Shown here: piece by piece, positions 25,805 to 36,236 of the stretch
How positions within the stretch are numbered: the stretch's first letter is position 1
How the letters are laid out: every line of letters begins with the position of its first letter
Assembly: GCF_900170035.1 (NCBI RefSeq)
Contig: NZ_LT828540.1
Location: forward strand, 947,419-988,869
Direction: 5' to 3'
Origin: Desulfamplus magnetovallimortis
GTDB lineage: Bacteria; Desulfobacterota; Desulfobacteria; Desulfobacterales; Desulfobacteraceae
DNA length: 41,451 nucleotides
The notes under the pieces: generated by a model
Seen by the model: only the letters and a program-made list of their open reading frames with translations
Database searches by the model: none
What the model was told of the DNA's origin: nothing
Translations under genes and position numbers: made by a program

Positions 25805-25858
25805 GCATAACAGCAGGATTTGTGCCATAGGAAAATCTGGTTCATGCGATTGTTATGT
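25805..25858. other. attC-like site 3
   Basis: Plus strand begins GCATAACAGC and ends CGATTGTTATGT, with TAACA and TGTTA as outer arms; the inner arms pair poorly. It lies just upstream of the Cys-rich gene. It resembles the two other attC-like sites but is the weakest of the three. Confidence 0.28.
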
Positions 25859-26109
25859 TTCTGTATTTATTTACCATACAATCGTTATCAATATTTATAT
25901 AAAACAATCTATGAAGGATGTCCCGCAATGATATAGAAAATTTACAGAGCAATTAATTTTTAAAGAGGTTGCATCATCATGATAAAATCAAGCCTAAAAG
26001 TATTTATTCCTTTATAAAGTACGGTGTCAAGCAATTCTTTAAAAAGTTACATTCCCGAGATAAGATATCCTCTTTGTGGTATTTTTTAATAAAAAACATT
26101 TTATAAAAA
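25859..26109. other. Intergenic stretch, no gene seen
   Basis: A+T-rich, with no frame longer than about 40 codons that looks like protein and no clear hairpin. It separates the accessory patch from the broken ORF at 26110. Confidence 0.4.
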
Positions 26110-26358
26110 ATGATTCTTAAGGTGAAGCTCACTTATTCTAGCCTGGACAAAGTAGTAATCCAAAAGGTAGGCCAAGGGGAACATGGGGACAGGCTTTCTA
26201 AAGTGTTAGGCCATCATCAGAAGGCATTGGAGTTTTCAGAGCTCCTTTAATGGGCAAGGTATGTGAAAGAGAATGATCTGCAATGGTGGATGCGTGATTT
26301 TATGACAGCGTACAAGGCTCATAAATATTTGGTGAATAATGCGGGGAATAGATTTTAA
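26110..26358 (+). pseudogene. Broken ORF with one in-frame stop
   Basis: One frame runs 83 codons from an ATG at 26110 to TAA at 26356, interrupted only by TAA at 26248. The two halves read MILKVKLTYSSLDKVVIQ and WARYVKENDLQWWMRDF, and both look like protein. The open frame on both sides of a single stop suggests a relic gene. I do not recognise the family. Confidence 0.4.
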
Positions 26359-26360
26359 GC

Positions 26361-26397
26361 ACAAAAAAAAGGTTTAGAAAATAATTTCTAAACCTTT
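26361..26397 (-). terminator. Strong intrinsic terminator of the tRNA unit
   Basis: Read on the minus strand: a perfect 13-bp stem, AAAGGTTTAGAAA with TTTCTAAACCTTT, around a 4-base loop, followed by a run of T. It lies 20 bases after tRNA-Cys and would end the tRNA-Gly-tRNA-Cys transcript. Confidence 0.85.
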
Positions 26398-26416
26398 GTA
26401 TGTATTCTATTTTTTA

Positions 26417-26491
26417 TGGAGGCGGCTTCCGGATTTGAACCGGAGAATAACGGCTTTGCAGGCCGTCGCCTTACCACTTGGCCAAGCCGCC
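26417..26491 (-). tRNA. tRNA-Cys (GCA)
   Basis: 75 nt including an encoded CCA. Acceptor GGCGGCT pairs with AGCCGCC, the anticodon loop CTGCAAA has anticodon GCA, and the T-loop GGTTCAAATCC is present. It follows tRNA-Gly by 12 bases on the same strand. Confidence 0.95.
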
Positions 26492-26503
26492 TTTTTTGTT
26501 TAA

Positions 26504-26578
26504 TGGAGCGGGAAACGGGATTTGAACCCGCGACTTCGACCTTGGCAAGGTCGCACTCTACCACTGAGTTATTCCCGC
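26504..26578 (-). tRNA. tRNA-Gly (GCC)
   Basis: 75 nt including an encoded CCA. Acceptor GCGGGAA pairs with TTCCCGC, the anticodon loop TTGCCAA has anticodon GCC, and the T-loop GGTTCAAATCC is present. It is first of the tRNA pair and lies 60 bases after pgsA, so it may be co-transcribed with the housekeeping block. Confidence 0.95.
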
Positions 26579-26638
26579 TCAGTTAAAAACAGAAACTTTA
26601 TATATCTGATGCCCTTTTTTGTCAACAGTTAATATCAA

Positions 26639-27205
26639 TCAAAATGCAATTAATTTTCTGAACTTGATAAAATAGTCAGCACCTGACCAAATTGTGAAAA
26701 ACAGCGCACCATACAGCAAAACAGAACCTATGGCCCCAAAATCAATACCAAAATAGGAGTGATGGATCAAAAGCGGGATAATTGCAGCAATCTGAAATCC
26801 TGTCTTGTATTTGCCAAGCCATGACGCTGAAACATCTTCTCCTTGCTCGATGATTACGCATCTTAGGCCTGTCACGGCAAGCTCTCTTCCAATTATCATG
26901 CAGGCGACCCATGCGGGTATATAGGCCAAAGAGACAAGCATTATAAAGGCAGATGTCACAAGAAGCTTGTCTGCAAGGGGATCCAGAATTTTCCCAAGGT
27001 TGGAAACAAGTCCATATTTTCTTGCAAAATAACCGTCAAGATAATCTGTTATAGATGCCAGAGAAAAAAGTGCTGCTGCCAGAAGCAGTGCGATCTTTCC
27101 CGGGTACATCATCAGAATTACAAGAAGTGGAACTGCCACAATTCTTGACATGGTCATGACATTGGGATGTAATACAGTTTTTAATAGCTTGTTTTGCAAG
27201 GTCAT
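26639..27205 (-). CDS. pgsA: CDP-diacylglycerol--glycerol-3-phosphate 3-phosphatidyltransferase
   Basis: 188 residues, normal for PgsA, the membrane enzyme that makes phosphatidylglycerol phosphate. The CDP-alcohol phosphotransferase motif is complete: DYLDGYFARKYGLVSNLGK then ILDPLADK, with the metal-binding Asp residues. Several hydrophobic spans surround it. It starts 7 bases after the transaldolase stop, so it is the last protein gene of that run before the tRNA genes. Confidence 0.93.
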   Translation of the reverse strand: MTLQNKLLKTVLHPNVMTMSRIVAVPLLVILMMYPGKIALLLAAALFSLASITDYLDGYFARKYGLVSNLGKILDPLADKLLVTSAFIMLVSLAYIPAWVACMIIGRELAVTGLRCVIIEQGEDVSASWLGKYKTGFQIAAIIPLLIHHSYFGIDFGAIGSVLLYGALFFTIWSGADYFIKFRKLIAF

Positions 27206-27212
27206 TGGTTGA

Positions 27213-27860
27213 TTACTTATTCTCTTTTTTCTTCCAGTCAGCCATGAAAGCAGCGATCCCCTTGTCGGTCATATGATGAGATGCAAGGGCCTTTAACACC
27301 TTGTATGGGATGGTGGCAATATCTGCCCCGATAAGTGCAGAATTTAATACATGAAGGGGATTTCTTATACTTGCCACAATCACTTCTGTTGTATAACCAT
27401 AGTTGCCGTAAATATCTACAATCTCTTCTATAAGGCCCATACCATCCTCGGAGAGATCATCAAGGCGTCCAACAAACGGGCTTGCATAGGTTGCTCCGGC
27501 CTTGGCAGCCATCAAAGCCTGAAGAGCCGAAAAAATAAGCGTAACATTAGTTTTAATTCCCTCTCCTGATAGGGTTCTTACAGCTTTTAAACCTTCAATT
27601 GTCATGGGAATCTTTACCACAATATTATCACTTATTTTTGCAAGTTCTCTTGCCTCGGATACCATACCTTCATACTCAAGGCTTATGACTTCTGCACTTA
27701 CAGGGCCGTCAACAACTTCGCAAATCTCTTTGATGATATCCTTAAACTCACCATCTTCTCTTGCAATAAGAGAGGGGTTTGTTGTGACGCCATCAACCAT
27801 GCCCATGCTGTTTGCATCCTTGATTTCATCAATGTTGGCAGTATCTATAAAAAATTTCAA
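27213..27860 (-). CDS. Small transaldolase / fructose-6-phosphate aldolase family protein
   Basis: 215 residues from a TTG start at 27860, giving the canonical [14 protein letters not shown]-terminus; the GGAGG site lies 6 bases before. The longer frame from 27881 would place that site inside the coding region. The enzyme is a TIM-barrel aldolase of the TalC/FSA type, using a Schiff-base lysine (VVKIPMT). [21 protein letters not shown] and FVGRLDD are typical. It could be a transaldolase of the non-oxidative pentose phosphate pathway or a fructose-6-phosphate aldolase; sequence alone does not separate them. Confidence 0.9.
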   Translation of the reverse strand: MKFFIDTANIDEIKDANSMGMVDGVTTNPSLIAREDGEFKDIIKEICEVVDGPVSAEVISLEYEGMVSEARELAKISDNIVVKIPMTIEGLKAVRTLSGEGIKTNVTLIFSALQALMAAKAGATYASPFVGRLDDLSEDGMGLIEEIVDIYGNYGYTTEVIVASIRNPLHVLNSALIGADIATIPYKVLKALASHHMTDKGIAAFMADWKKKENK

Positions 27861-27927
27861 AATCTTCCTCCGTCCACTCACTATATTATTTATTGTTCAA
27901 AAATTATGTAACCAACTCTATGTAAAA

Positions 27928-28464
27928 TTATACGTTACAAAAATTTAAATCCACTTGTCCATTAATTATTTCTACTTTCTGTTCAGGATCGTTTTTAATA
28001 TTCTCCAGAAGAGCTTTGACTGTGCTTCTGAAAACAGGGTGAATCGCATCAGGAGCTATATCACAAAGGGGTTTTAATACAAAGCACCTTTTGTGCATCC
28101 GTGGATGTGGAAGGGTAACTTTTTCTGTCTCAAAAATGAGGTCACCATACAAAATAATATCAAGATCAATGATCCTCGGGCCAAAACGAACAGATTTTTC
28201 ATATTGACCAAGATTCTGCTCAACCTGCTTCAGGGTGAACATCAATGATTCCGGTTTGAGGAATGTATCAACTCCTATGGCAGCATTAACAAACCACTCC
28301 TGATCAGTGTAGTCAACAGGTGCTGTCCTGTAAAAAGAAGATACAGAGACAACAGATACCCCATCCATGGAATCAAGCAAATCAATTCCCTTAATACAGT
28401 TCCCATTTTTGTCTCCCATATTGGAGCCAACGGAAAGATACACGCGTATGTTTTTTTCATGCAT
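27928..28464 (-). CDS. folK: 2-amino-4-hydroxy-6-hydroxymethyldihydropteridine diphosphokinase (HPPK)
   Basis: About 178 residues. FolK transfers pyrophosphate from ATP to the pterin in folate synthesis. Clear motifs are YLSVGSNMGDK at the N-terminus, SSFYRTAPV, RFGPRIIDLDIILYG (the FolK signature) and LPHPRMHKRCFVLKPL. The start could be 28464 (MHEKNIRV), 28473 or 28503; I prefer 28464 because homologues begin near there. The longer start would overlap the lipoprotein gene by 8 bases. folB and folP are not in the window. Confidence 0.92.
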   Translation of the reverse strand: MHEKNIRVYLSVGSNMGDKNGNCIKGIDLLDSMDGVSVVSVSSFYRTAPVDYTDQEWFVNAAIGVDTFLKPESLMFTLKQVEQNLGQYEKSVRFGPRIIDLDIILYGDLIFETEKVTLPHPRMHKRCFVLKPLCDIAPDAIHPVFRSTVKALLENIKNDPEQKVEIINGQVDLNFCNV

Positions 28465-28495
28465 CTCGGTCATGGTCAATGGGAAAACAGCAGAT

Positions 28496-28630
28496 TCATG
28501 CATTGGAAATCCTGAGATGATTTAAAAAAGTTGTCTCCTTAAATTGAGGAGGAAGCGGGTCGCCTTTTTTACCGCACCCCTGCAGTGTAAAAACAAAGAG
28601 AAACAACGCAATAATAAAAATAGAACTCAT
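28496..28630 (-). CDS. Small lipoprotein, LptM/YifL-like
   Basis: About 44 residues from the ATG at 28630 (the open frame goes back to 28690). A hydrophobic signal (IFIIALFLFVFT) ends in the lipobox LQGC, followed by GKKGDPLPP, the pattern of the small outer-membrane lipoprotein LptM (YifL), which aids assembly of the LPS transporter LptD. Such genes often sit downstream of argH or near lysA. The mature part is only about 28 residues. Confidence 0.65.
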   Translation of the reverse strand: MSSIFIIALFLFVFTLQGCGKKGDPLPPQFKETTFLNHLRISNA

Positions 28631-28741
28631 CCTATACAAAACAACAGGTGTTATGTCACTAACAATTCTGCAGAAACTTTCCGGCATCACTTAATTCCTT
28701 TTTCTGACAACTGAACTCTTAATTTCTTAAAAACACCTGTA

Positions 28742-30130
28742 TCACCCAAGGGTAATTCCAAGGAGAAGCGCAGCTTTTTCCACAGCAGATTTGACACTGT
28801 CATAACCGGTTCCACCATGTGTGATGCGCCTTGATATCATGCTCTCAATGGAAAGAAAATCAAATATATCCTCACTGACAAGATCTGAAAACTGTTTTAT
28901 TTCATCAAGGGAAAGTTCATGCAGCTCCTTTCCATTTTCAAGGGCAAATGCAACAGCCTTTCCTGAGACAGAATGAGCCTCCCTGAAAGGCATCCCCCTA
29001 ACCACCAGATAATCAGCAAGATCAGTGGCATTCAAAAAACCTTTTTCAGCAGCAGTGCGCATCACACTGCCATGTATCTTAACATGGGGAATCATTCGGG
29101 TGTATATATCAATAGAGGCTTTCAGGGTATTTACCGTGTCAAATAGAGGTTCTTTATCCTCCTGCATGTCGCGGTTGTATGCAAGTGGAAGGGATTTCAT
29201 CAAAGTGATTATGGCCATGAGATTGCCAACAACCCTGCCGCTTTTTCCTCTGACAAGCTCTGCAACATCGGGATTTTTTTTCTGGGGCATGATGCTGGAA
29301 CCGGTTGTAAATGCATCAGATATTGTTATAAATCCAAATTCGGACGAAGACCACAGCACAAACTCTTCGGACAGACGTGAAAAATGGATCATGCATATGG
29401 TGGCATGTGAAATGAACTCCATTATAAAATCCCGATCAGAAACAGAATCCATGCTGTTGTCTGATATTTTTGAAAATCCAAGAATCTCACGGGTCAGCTC
29501 ACGGTTTAAAGGAAATGTGGTTCCGGCAAGGGCAGCAGAGCCGAGTGGCATTACATCTGTTCGTTTCAGGGAATCTGAAAAACGTTCATAATCCCGCTTG
29601 AACATTTCATAGTACGCCATGAGATGATGGGAAAAAAGCACCGGCTGGGCCCTTTGAAGGTGTGTATATCCCGGCATAACAACCCCCATGTGCTTATGGG
29701 CAGTCTCTACCAGAACCTTCTGAAGAGCAATAAGTGAATCCATAACCTCAAGTGTCTGTTTTTTAAGGTATATTCTCACATCAAGGGCCACCTGATCGTT
29801 GCGGCTCCTTCCGGTGTGAAGTTTTTTGGCAACACTGCCCGCAACATCACCAAGAGCGCTTTCAATATGCATATGGATATCTTCAAGGGCATCAGAGTAC
29901 TCAAACTCGCCTTTTTCAATGCGGCCTTTTACCACCTCAAGACCCTTTTCAAGTTTTGTTGCCTCTTCTTCCGTAATTATGGATTCATGGGCCATCATCT
30001 TAAGATGAGCCAAGCTGCCTTCAATATCACTTGCAAAAAGTGCCTTGTCCACATCTATGGATGATGTGAACTTCTCCACCATCTCATCAGTGTTTTCACT
30101 GAATCTGCCATCCCAGGGTTTTTGTGACAT
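28742..30130 (-). CDS. argH: Argininosuccinate lyase
   Basis: 462 residues from the ATG at 30130 (MSQKPWDGRF). It cleaves argininosuccinate to arginine and fumarate, the last arginine biosynthesis step. Family motifs: HTGRSRNDQVALD, GYTHLQRAQPV, and the signature GSSIMPQKKNPD with the catalytic serine loop. Length and motifs are normal. It follows argG by about 75 bases in the cluster argB-argD-argF-argG-argH. Confidence 0.97.
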   Translation of the reverse strand: MSQKPWDGRFSENTDEMVEKFTSSIDVDKALFASDIEGSLAHLKMMAHESIITEEEATKLEKGLEVVKGRIEKGEFEYSDALEDIHMHIESALGDVAGSVAKKLHTGRSRNDQVALDVRIYLKKQTLEVMDSLIALQKVLVETAHKHMGVVMPGYTHLQRAQPVLFSHHLMAYYEMFKRDYERFSDSLKRTDVMPLGSAALAGTTFPLNRELTREILGFSKISDNSMDSVSDRDFIMEFISHATICMIHFSRLSEEFVLWSSSEFGFITISDAFTTGSSIMPQKKNPDVAELVRGKSGRVVGNLMAIITLMKSLPLAYNRDMQEDKEPLFDTVNTLKASIDIYTRMIPHVKIHGSVMRTAAEKGFLNATDLADYLVVRGMPFREAHSVSGKAVAFALENGKELHELSLDEIKQFSDLVSEDIFDFLSIESMISRRITHGGTGYDSVKSAVEKAALLLGITLG

Positions 30131-30206
30131 AAATAAAATTTCCGGTTTAATTAATGGCATCCTTGACATGATCCCAAAGATGCCTTCTGTTTTAATACAT
30201 CGGTTT

Positions 30207-31424
30207 TTAAAGGTTTAATGACCTTTTTTTATGTGCCATTTTCCGGATTCTCAAACGCAGTGCATTTAGGCGGATAAATCCTTCCGCATCTTTCTGACTG
30301 TAAACATCATCATCCTCAAATGTTGCAAATGATTCATCATAAAGGCTCCTGTCAGACTCTCTGCCAAGAACATAGCATCCACCTTTATATAGTTTCAAAC
30401 GAACACGACCCGTAACGTCAGTCTGGGTATCATCTATCATCTTCTGAAGAAGTTCCATTTCAGGAGAGAACCAGAAGCCGTTGTAGATAAGTTCAGCATA
30501 TCTTGGAATAAGAGAATCTCTGAGATGGGCAACCTCACGATCAAGGGTAATGGACTCCATATTCATGTGGGCAAGTCTTAGAATTGTACCGCCCGGAGTC
30601 TCATATACTCCCCTTGATTTCATTCCTACAAATCTGTTTTCAACAAGATCAACCCTACCTATGCCGTTTCGCCCTCCAAGGGTATTGAGGTTTTTTAGAA
30701 GGGTTGCAGGAGACATATCTTCGCCATTAATGGCTACAGGATCACCTTGGTAAAAGGTAATGTCAACGACTTCGGGTTTATCCGGAGCATCTTCCGGCCT
30801 TATGGACATTGTGTACATTTCATCCGTGGCCTGTGCCCACGGATCTTCCAGGATACCACCTTCATAACTGATATGAAGCATATTCCTGTCCGTACTGTAG
30901 GGCTTTGCCGGTGTCTGGGGAACAGGAATTCCATGATTTCTCGCAAATTCCATCAATTTTGTTCTTGATGTAAGATCCCAGTCCCGCCATGGGGCAATTA
31001 TCTTTATTGTTGGGTCAATTGCAAGATATCCAAGTTCAAAACGAACCTGATCATTTCCCTTGCCTGTGGCCCCATGGCTTACAGCATCAGCCCCTTCTTT
31101 TGCGGCAATTTCAATCTGGCGTTTGGCAATAAGGGGCCTTGCTATGGAAGTACCCAGAAGATACTGCCCTTCATATATTGCATTTGCCCTGAAAGCTGGA
31201 AAAACATAATCCCGGACAAACTCTTCTCTCAAATCTTCCACATAGGCTTTGACGGCACCTGTTTTCATGGCCTTTTCCTCAAGACCGTCCAGCTCCTCTT
31301 CTTGTCCCAGATCTGCTGTAAGGGTTACAACTTCACATTGATAAGTTTCAATGAGCCACTTCAATATAACAGAAGTATCCAACCCACCGGAATAGGCCAG
31401 TACAACTTTTTTAATGTCAGACAC
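30207..31424 (-). CDS. argG: Argininosuccinate synthase
   Basis: 405 residues if the GTG at 31424 is the start ([14 protein letters not shown]); an ATGGAGAAT site precedes it, and homologues start there. A longer ATG frame from 31502 would overlap argF. The enzyme joins citrulline and aspartate using [13 protein letters not shown] is the N-type ATP pyrophosphatase loop, with [15 protein letters not shown] and the C-terminal RDS region around [16 protein letters not shown]. It lies between argF and argH on one strand. Confidence 0.96.
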   Translation of the reverse strand: MSDIKKVVLAYSGGLDTSVILKWLIETYQCEVVTLTADLGQEEELDGLEEKAMKTGAVKAYVEDLREEFVRDYVFPAFRANAIYEGQYLLGTSIARPLIAKRQIEIAAKEGADAVSHGATGKGNDQVRFELGYLAIDPTIKIIAPWRDWDLTSRTKLMEFARNHGIPVPQTPAKPYSTDRNMLHISYEGGILEDPWAQATDEMYTMSIRPEDAPDKPEVVDITFYQGDPVAINGEDMSPATLLKNLNTLGGRNGIGRVDLVENRFVGMKSRGVYETPGGTILRLAHMNMESITLDREVAHLRDSLIPRYAELIYNGFWFSPEMELLQKMIDDTQTDVTGRVRLKLYKGGCYVLGRESDRSLYDESFATFEDDDVYSQKDAEGFIRLNALRLRIRKMAHKKRSLNL

Positions 31425-31494
31425 TTTATATTCTCCATTCGATGTTTTTGGGCATAATTCTAACTCAGGACACATAAAACTTTTTACAGGTTCA

Positions 31495-32418
31495 TCATGC
31501 ATTGGTTCGCAAAATCAGTGTTTCCAGTATTGCCTTATGCATGTGGCGCTTGTTTTCTGCCTGATCCCAGAATACAGCACCCGGTGCTTCCAGTATATCC
31601 ACTGAAATCTCTTCTCCCCTGTGGGCAGGCAGACAATGCATAACCATCACATCATCCTTTGCATGGGAGAGTAGTTGCCTGTTAACCTGAAATCCCTCAA
31701 AATCAGATATACGGCTCTGCTGTTCTTCCTCCTGACCCATGCTTGCCCATACATCTGTATAGACAACATCTGCACCCTTGACAGCCTCCACAGGATCATT
31801 TGTAAAACAGATTTTACTTCCTCCCCTTGAAAGAGAACTCTCCCTTATGAAAGGGGCAATACCGTATCCTTCAGGAGTTGCAACAATAAGCTCAAGATCC
31901 AGTACAGCAGCAGCATTAACCCAGGAATTTGCCACATTGTTACCATCTCCAACCCATACGATCCTCTGGTTTTCATAACCACCTTTAACTTCAATGATGG
32001 TCATGATATCGCTTAAAATCTGACAGGGGTGATAGGAGTCTGTCAAAGCATTTATAACAGGAATTGTAGATGATGCAGCAAATTTTTCCACAAGTGTGTG
32101 ATCAAAGGTTCGCATGGCAAGGGCATCAATATAACGGGAGAGTACCCTTGCCGTATCTTCTGCCGGTTCATTGCGGGAGATCTGTGTATCTTGTGTACTC
32201 ATATAAATGGGGGTGCCCCCAAGCTGTATCATTGCGGTCTCAAAGGCTACCCTGGTCCGTGTTGATTTTTTATCAAAAATCAGCCCCAGACTCTTTCCCG
32301 TCAATGGTCTGTCAGAAATGCCCTGGTTAAAACGTTTTTTAAGTTGAAGCGCCCTTTCAAACAGCCAGGTAAAATCAGATGCATCCAGGTCAAGCAACGA
32401 GAGTAAATCTTTCTTCAA
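31495..32418 (-). CDS. argF: Ornithine carbamoyltransferase
   Basis: 307 residues from a TTG start at 32418 with AAGGAG 8 bases upstream. It makes citrulline from ornithine and carbamoyl phosphate. Signatures: [11 protein letters not shown] (carbamoyl phosphate site), [14 protein letters not shown], and [13 protein letters not shown] with the conserved Cys. No frameshift. Unlike most ATG-started genes nearby it uses TTG, which could lower its translation. It lies between argD and argG. Confidence 0.96.
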   Translation of the reverse strand: MKKDLLSLLDLDASDFTWLFERALQLKKRFNQGISDRPLTGKSLGLIFDKKSTRTRVAFETAMIQLGGTPIYMSTQDTQISRNEPAEDTARVLSRYIDALAMRTFDHTLVEKFAASSTIPVINALTDSYHPCQILSDIMTIIEVKGGYENQRIVWVGDGNNVANSWVNAAAVLDLELIVATPEGYGIAPFIRESSLSRGGSKICFTNDPVEAVKGADVVYTDVWASMGQEEEQQSRISDFEGFQVNRQLLSHAKDDVMVMHCLPAHRGEEISVDILEAPGAVFWDQAENKRHMHKAILETLILRTNA

Positions 32419-32448
32419 TGGATTTCTCCTTACATCATTAATGTGGAA

Positions 32449-33678
32449 TTACAGCAGCATATCCAGCGCATCCACAAGTGCATCAATCTCCTCCACTGTA
32501 ATAATCAGGGGAGGCGCAAATCTAAGAATATTACCCTGAATTGCATTAATAATAAAGCCTTTTTTCAGACATTTTTCCACAATATCAGAAGCTTCATTCT
32601 CAAGAACCATGCCCACAAGAAGTCCTTCTCCTCTCACATCCTTTATACAGCTATGCTTCTCTTTAAGCAGATTGAGGCGTTTTCTGAAATAGTTCCCCTT
32701 CTCACGGCATTCACTCAAAAATTCAGGAGCGGAGACAATGGAAAATACTTCAAGAGCAGCAGATGCCACAAGGGGAGTCCCCCCGAAGGTGGTGGCATGG
32801 CTTCCCGGAGCAAAACCTTTAGCTACTTTTTCTGTTGCAAGCATGGCACCCATGGGAAGACCGTTTGCAAGGGCCTTTGCAAGGGTCATGATATCAGGGG
32901 TAACCCCATATATCTCATGGGCAAAAAGATATCCGCACCGCCCCATTCCGGTCTGTACCTCATCGAAAATAAGCAAAATACCCTTCTCATCACAAAGAGT
33001 ACGCACAGCCTTGAGATACTCAGGATCTGCCGGAACAACCCCGCCCTCTCCCTGCAGAGGCTCCATGATTACTGCACAGACAGTGTCGTCAATAACAGAT
33101 TGAAGGGCATCAAGGTCATTAAAAGGAATTTGAATAAAACCATCCATCAGTGGCGAGAAACCCTGTTTTATCTTATCTTGACCTGTGGCTGTAAGGGTTG
33201 CCATGGTTCTCCCATGAAAGGATTGTTTCATGGAAACTATTTTATATCGTTTATTTTTATTACCTGAAACACCTTCTTCACTCTCCTGTTTGCTCCCTGG
33301 TGCTTTATGCAAAGTTTCATTAGAGTTAAAATAGCGCCTGGAAAGCTTTATGGCAGCTTCATTTGCCTCTGCACCTGAATTTGCAAAAAAAACCCTGTCT
33401 GCAAAGCTGTTTTCAACAAGAAGTTTTGCAAGTTCTGCCTGGGGTTGGGTATAATAGAGATTTGAAACATGAACAAGAGTTGCAGCCTGTCTTGCAACAG
33501 CCTCAGTAATACGGGGATGGCTGTGGCCAAGGCTGCACACTGCAATGCCGGCAAGAAAATCTGTGTACTGGTTTCCCTCTTCATCCCAGAGGGTTGAACC
33601 TTCTCCCTTGACAAACACCCTCTTTATTCTTCCATAGGTATTAAAAATATATTTGTCTGTTTTTTCAATTGTATCCAT
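32449..33678 (-). CDS. argD: Acetylornithine aminotransferase
   Basis: About 409 residues from the ATG at 33678 (MDTIEKTDKYIF); an ATG at 33705 is possible. A class III PLP transaminase that converts acetylglutamate semialdehyde to acetylornithine. FANSGAEANEAAIKLSRR, SFHGRTMATLTATGQ and LIFDEVQTGMGR are typical, with the PLP lysine in TLAKALANGLPMGA. A polar insertion (KAPGSKQESEEGVSGNKNK) of roughly 15-20 residues before YKIVSMKQSFHG is unusual. Sits between argB and argF. Confidence 0.95.
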   Translation of the reverse strand: MDTIEKTDKYIFNTYGRIKRVFVKGEGSTLWDEEGNQYTDFLAGIAVCSLGHSHPRITEAVARQAATLVHVSNLYYTQPQAELAKLLVENSFADRVFFANSGAEANEAAIKLSRRYFNSNETLHKAPGSKQESEEGVSGNKNKRYKIVSMKQSFHGRTMATLTATGQDKIKQGFSPLMDGFIQIPFNDLDALQSVIDDTVCAVIMEPLQGEGGVVPADPEYLKAVRTLCDEKGILLIFDEVQTGMGRCGYLFAHEIYGVTPDIMTLAKALANGLPMGAMLATEKVAKGFAPGSHATTFGGTPLVASAALEVFSIVSAPEFLSECREKGNYFRKRLNLLKEKHSCIKDVRGEGLLVGMVLENEASDIVEKCLKKGFIINAIQGNILRFAPPLIITVEEIDALVDALDMLL

Positions 33679-33746
33679 TTTCTTAACATTCCCTGTCACT
33701 AACATAAAAAATGAGAAGTTATGACTCTTTAGTGAGTTGTTGACTC

Positions 33747-34622
33747 TTACTGAACCACCTGGGTACCAATACCTGAGTCGGTAAAAAGCTCAAGCAGCAA
33801 GGCATGGGAGCGGGTTCCATTTATAATGTGGGATTTTTTAACACCATCTGCAAGCACATCAAGGGCACACTCCACCTTTGGAATCATTCCCCCCTTTATT
33901 TCCCCTGATTTAATCATGGAGTCAATCATCTCAGCATTTACTGTGGAGACAAGATTTGATGTTTGATCTAAAAGTCCATCCACATCTGTCATGAGGATCA
34001 GTCGCTCAGCACCAAGAGCGCCTGCTATCTTTGAAGCCACAAGATCGGCATTGATGTTGTAGGTTTCCCCTTTTTCACCAACTCCAACTGGTGCAATCAC
34101 GGGAATAAAACCCCTGTCTGCAAGGGTATGGATAATTTCAGGGTTGATGCGTGATACAGTTCCAACCATTCCGGGATCAATAATCTCAGGAGGGTTATCA
34201 CCTTGAGCTTCCTGATAAATGGTCATCTTCTCTGCAACAATAAGCCCGCCATCCTTTCCTGTAAGGCCAACAGTTCTGCCCCCCTTGCTGTTGATCCTGG
34301 CTACAATCTCCTTGTTGACCTTGCCCCCCAGAACCATCTCAACAACATCCATTGTCTCGCCGTCTGTATAACGCATTCCACGCACAAAACTTGATGTGAT
34401 CCCCATGGCACTGAGTACTTTGTTTATCTGCGGCCCACCGCCATGAACCACCACCGGGTTTATTCCAATATATTTAAGAAGAGTTATGTCACTTGCAAAA
34501 TCATCCTTGAGTTTTTCATCAACCATGGCATGACCGCCATATTTTACAACAATGGTTTTTCCTGAAAAACGACGAATATAAGGAAGAGCCTCTATTAAGA
34601 TATCTGCTACATTCATTGTCAT
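33747..34622 (-). CDS. argB: Acetylglutamate kinase
   Basis: 291 residues. It phosphorylates N-acetylglutamate, usually the arginine-inhibited step. Motifs: [26 protein letters not shown], and [20 protein letters not shown]. The C-terminal [20 protein letters not shown] is typical of the arginine-sensitive type. Start is the ATG at 34622 with CAGGTAG upstream. It is the first arginine gene of this run; a family D repeat separates it from hslU. Confidence 0.96.
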   Translation of the reverse strand: MTMNVADILIEALPYIRRFSGKTIVVKYGGHAMVDEKLKDDFASDITLLKYIGINPVVVHGGGPQINKVLSAMGITSSFVRGMRYTDGETMDVVEMVLGGKVNKEIVARINSKGGRTVGLTGKDGGLIVAEKMTIYQEAQGDNPPEIIDPGMVGTVSRINPEIIHTLADRGFIPVIAPVGVGEKGETYNINADLVASKIAGALGAERLILMTDVDGLLDQTSNLVSTVNAEMIDSMIKSGEIKGGMIPKVECALDVLADGVKKSHIINGTRSHALLLELFTDSGIGTQVVQ

Positions 34623-34692
34623 ATTAACTACCTGTAAATATTATGGATATGCAAAAAACACCCTCTGTTAAAGCCATATTTCGAGATTTTCT

Positions 34693-34786
34693 CAGTGTTC
34701 TTTCAAGGTTTGATTTTCGGGTAACCCCTTGACCCTTTGAGTTCTCTAAAAAATCACCCGACAGCTTTAACTTGAAGAAGCACTCA
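34693..34786 (-). repeat. Family D hairpin repeat, copy 3
   Basis: Reverse orientation relative to copies 1 and 2: its minus strand begins AGTGCTTCTTCAAGTT and continues CTGTCGGGTGA, ending ATCAAACCTTGAAAG. It fills most of the hslU-argB gap and could act as an mRNA hairpin between the two units. Confidence 0.85.
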
Positions 34787-34814
34787 GTCATAATCCACAG
34801 AAATTATTAATACA

Positions 34815-36236
34815 CTACAGTATATAGCGGCTCAAATCCTCATCCTTGACAATATCCATGAGCTGTTTGTCAACAAACTCAGCATCCACCACAATCTTTT
34901 TTTCCTCAATATCAGGAGCATCAAAAAGAACCTCTTCAAGGAGGCGTTCCATTAGGGTATGAAGGCGTCTTGCCCCTATATTCTCTGTCCTTTCATTCAC
35001 ATCCACAGCAATTGCGGCAATACGTTCCACTGCACTGTCAGTAAACTCAACCTCAACTCCTTCGGTGCGAAGAAGGGCCATATATTGAAGGATCAAAGCA
35101 TTTCTCGGCTCTGTCAATATCCTCTTGAACTCTTCCCTTCCAAGGGAGTGAAGCTCCACACGTATGGGAAAACGCCCCTGAAGCTCCGGAATCAAATCCG
35201 AAGGTTTTGATACATGAAAGGCTCCGGATGCAATAAAAAGAATATGATCTGTCTTTACTGTTCCGTATTTAGTTGGCACAGAGCTTCCCTCAACAATTGG
35301 AAGAAGATCTCGTTGTACCCCTTCCTTGGAAACTTCAGGGCCGTGGCTGTTGCCTTTGCCTGCAATCTTGTCAATTTCATCCAGAAAAATTATCCCTGAT
35401 TGCTCAACCATCTCAATAGCATCATTTGTCACTTTTTCCATATCAACAAGATGTGCAGCCTCTTCCTGGCAAAGAATCTTCATGGCCTCGGAGACTTTGA
35501 TCTTACGGCGTTTGGTGTTTTTGGGCATCAGGCTTCCAAGCATATCCTTCATGTTGATGCCCATCTCCTCCATGCCTGTATTGCTGAAAATTTCAACCAT
35601 GGGCATTGATTTTGACGGAACATCCATATCCACCATGCGGTTATCAAGCTTGCCTGCCTTAAGCATCTTGCGCAGCTTCTCCCTCGTGGAAGAGCTTGAT
35701 CTCTCAGGCGGGGAGACAACATCAATTGCATTGTCATTTTCAAGGATATCAATGGAGGATATGCCATTTTTTTCCAAACCATCCTCGGAGCCATTATCCT
35801 GGGATTTCCTGCTGTCAGACCCTGGAAGTAGAAGATCAAGCACCCTCTCTTCTGCAATTACAGCAGCCTTCTCCTGAACCGCATCCTGCTGTCTTGCCCT
35901 AAGATTATTGACTGTCAGCTCAAGAAGATCACGGATCATGGACTCCACATCACGTCCAACATATCCAACCTCAGTAAATTTGGATGCCTCAACTTTATAA
36001 AAAGGAGAATCAGTCAAAGTTGCAAGACGCCTTGCAATTTCTGTCTTGCCAACACCCGTAGAACCTATAAGTATAATATTTTTCGGTGCAATCTCATCCC
36101 TTAAGTCCTCTGGAACCTGGCGCCTTCTCCAGCGATTTCTCAAGGCAATGGCCACTGATTTTTTGGCATTCTTTTGACCGATTATGTATCGATCAAGCTT
36201 CTCCACAATCTCTTTTGGTTTTAAATCATTAAGCAT
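34815..36236 (-). CDS. hslU: ATP-dependent protease ATPase subunit HslU
   Basis: 473 residues, about 30 longer than the E. coli protein. It unfolds substrates for the HslV peptidase. Walker [10 protein letters not shown] (residues 58-66), Walker [14 protein letters not shown], the pore motif GYVGRDVE, and the sensor region [19 protein letters not shown] are present. The extra length is a Ser/Asn/Asp-rich insertion around residues 140-183 ([15 protein letters not shown]) in the I domain, where family lengths vary. It follows hslV by about 180 bases. Confidence 0.97.
   Translation of the reverse strand: MLNDLKPKEIVEKLDRYIIGQKNAKKSVAIALRNRWRRRQVPEDLRDEIAPKNIILIGSTGVGKTEIARRLATLTDSPFYKVEASKFTEVGYVGRDVESMIRDLLELTVNNLRARQQDAVQEKAAVIAEERVLDLLLPGSDSRKSQDNGSEDGLEKNGISSIDILENDNAIDVVSPPERSSSSTREKLRKMLKAGKLDNRMVDMDVPSKSMPMVEIFSNTGMEEMGINMKDMLGSLMPKNTKRRKIKVSEAMKILCQEEAAHLVDMEKVTNDAIEMVEQSGIIFLDEIDKIAGKGNSHGPEVSKEGVQRDLLPIVEGSSVPTKYGTVKTDHILFIASGAFHVSKPSDLIPELQGRFPIRVELHSLGREEFKRILTEPRNALILQYMALLRTEGVEVEFTDSAVERIAAIAVDVNERTENIGARRLHTLMERLLEEVLFDAPDIEEKKIVVDAEFVDKQLMDIVKDEDLSRYIL

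Noticed and set aside
27860-27881. ATG start for the transaldolase at 27881
   Set aside because: It would put the GGAGG ribosome site inside the gene; the TTG gives the canonical N-terminus.
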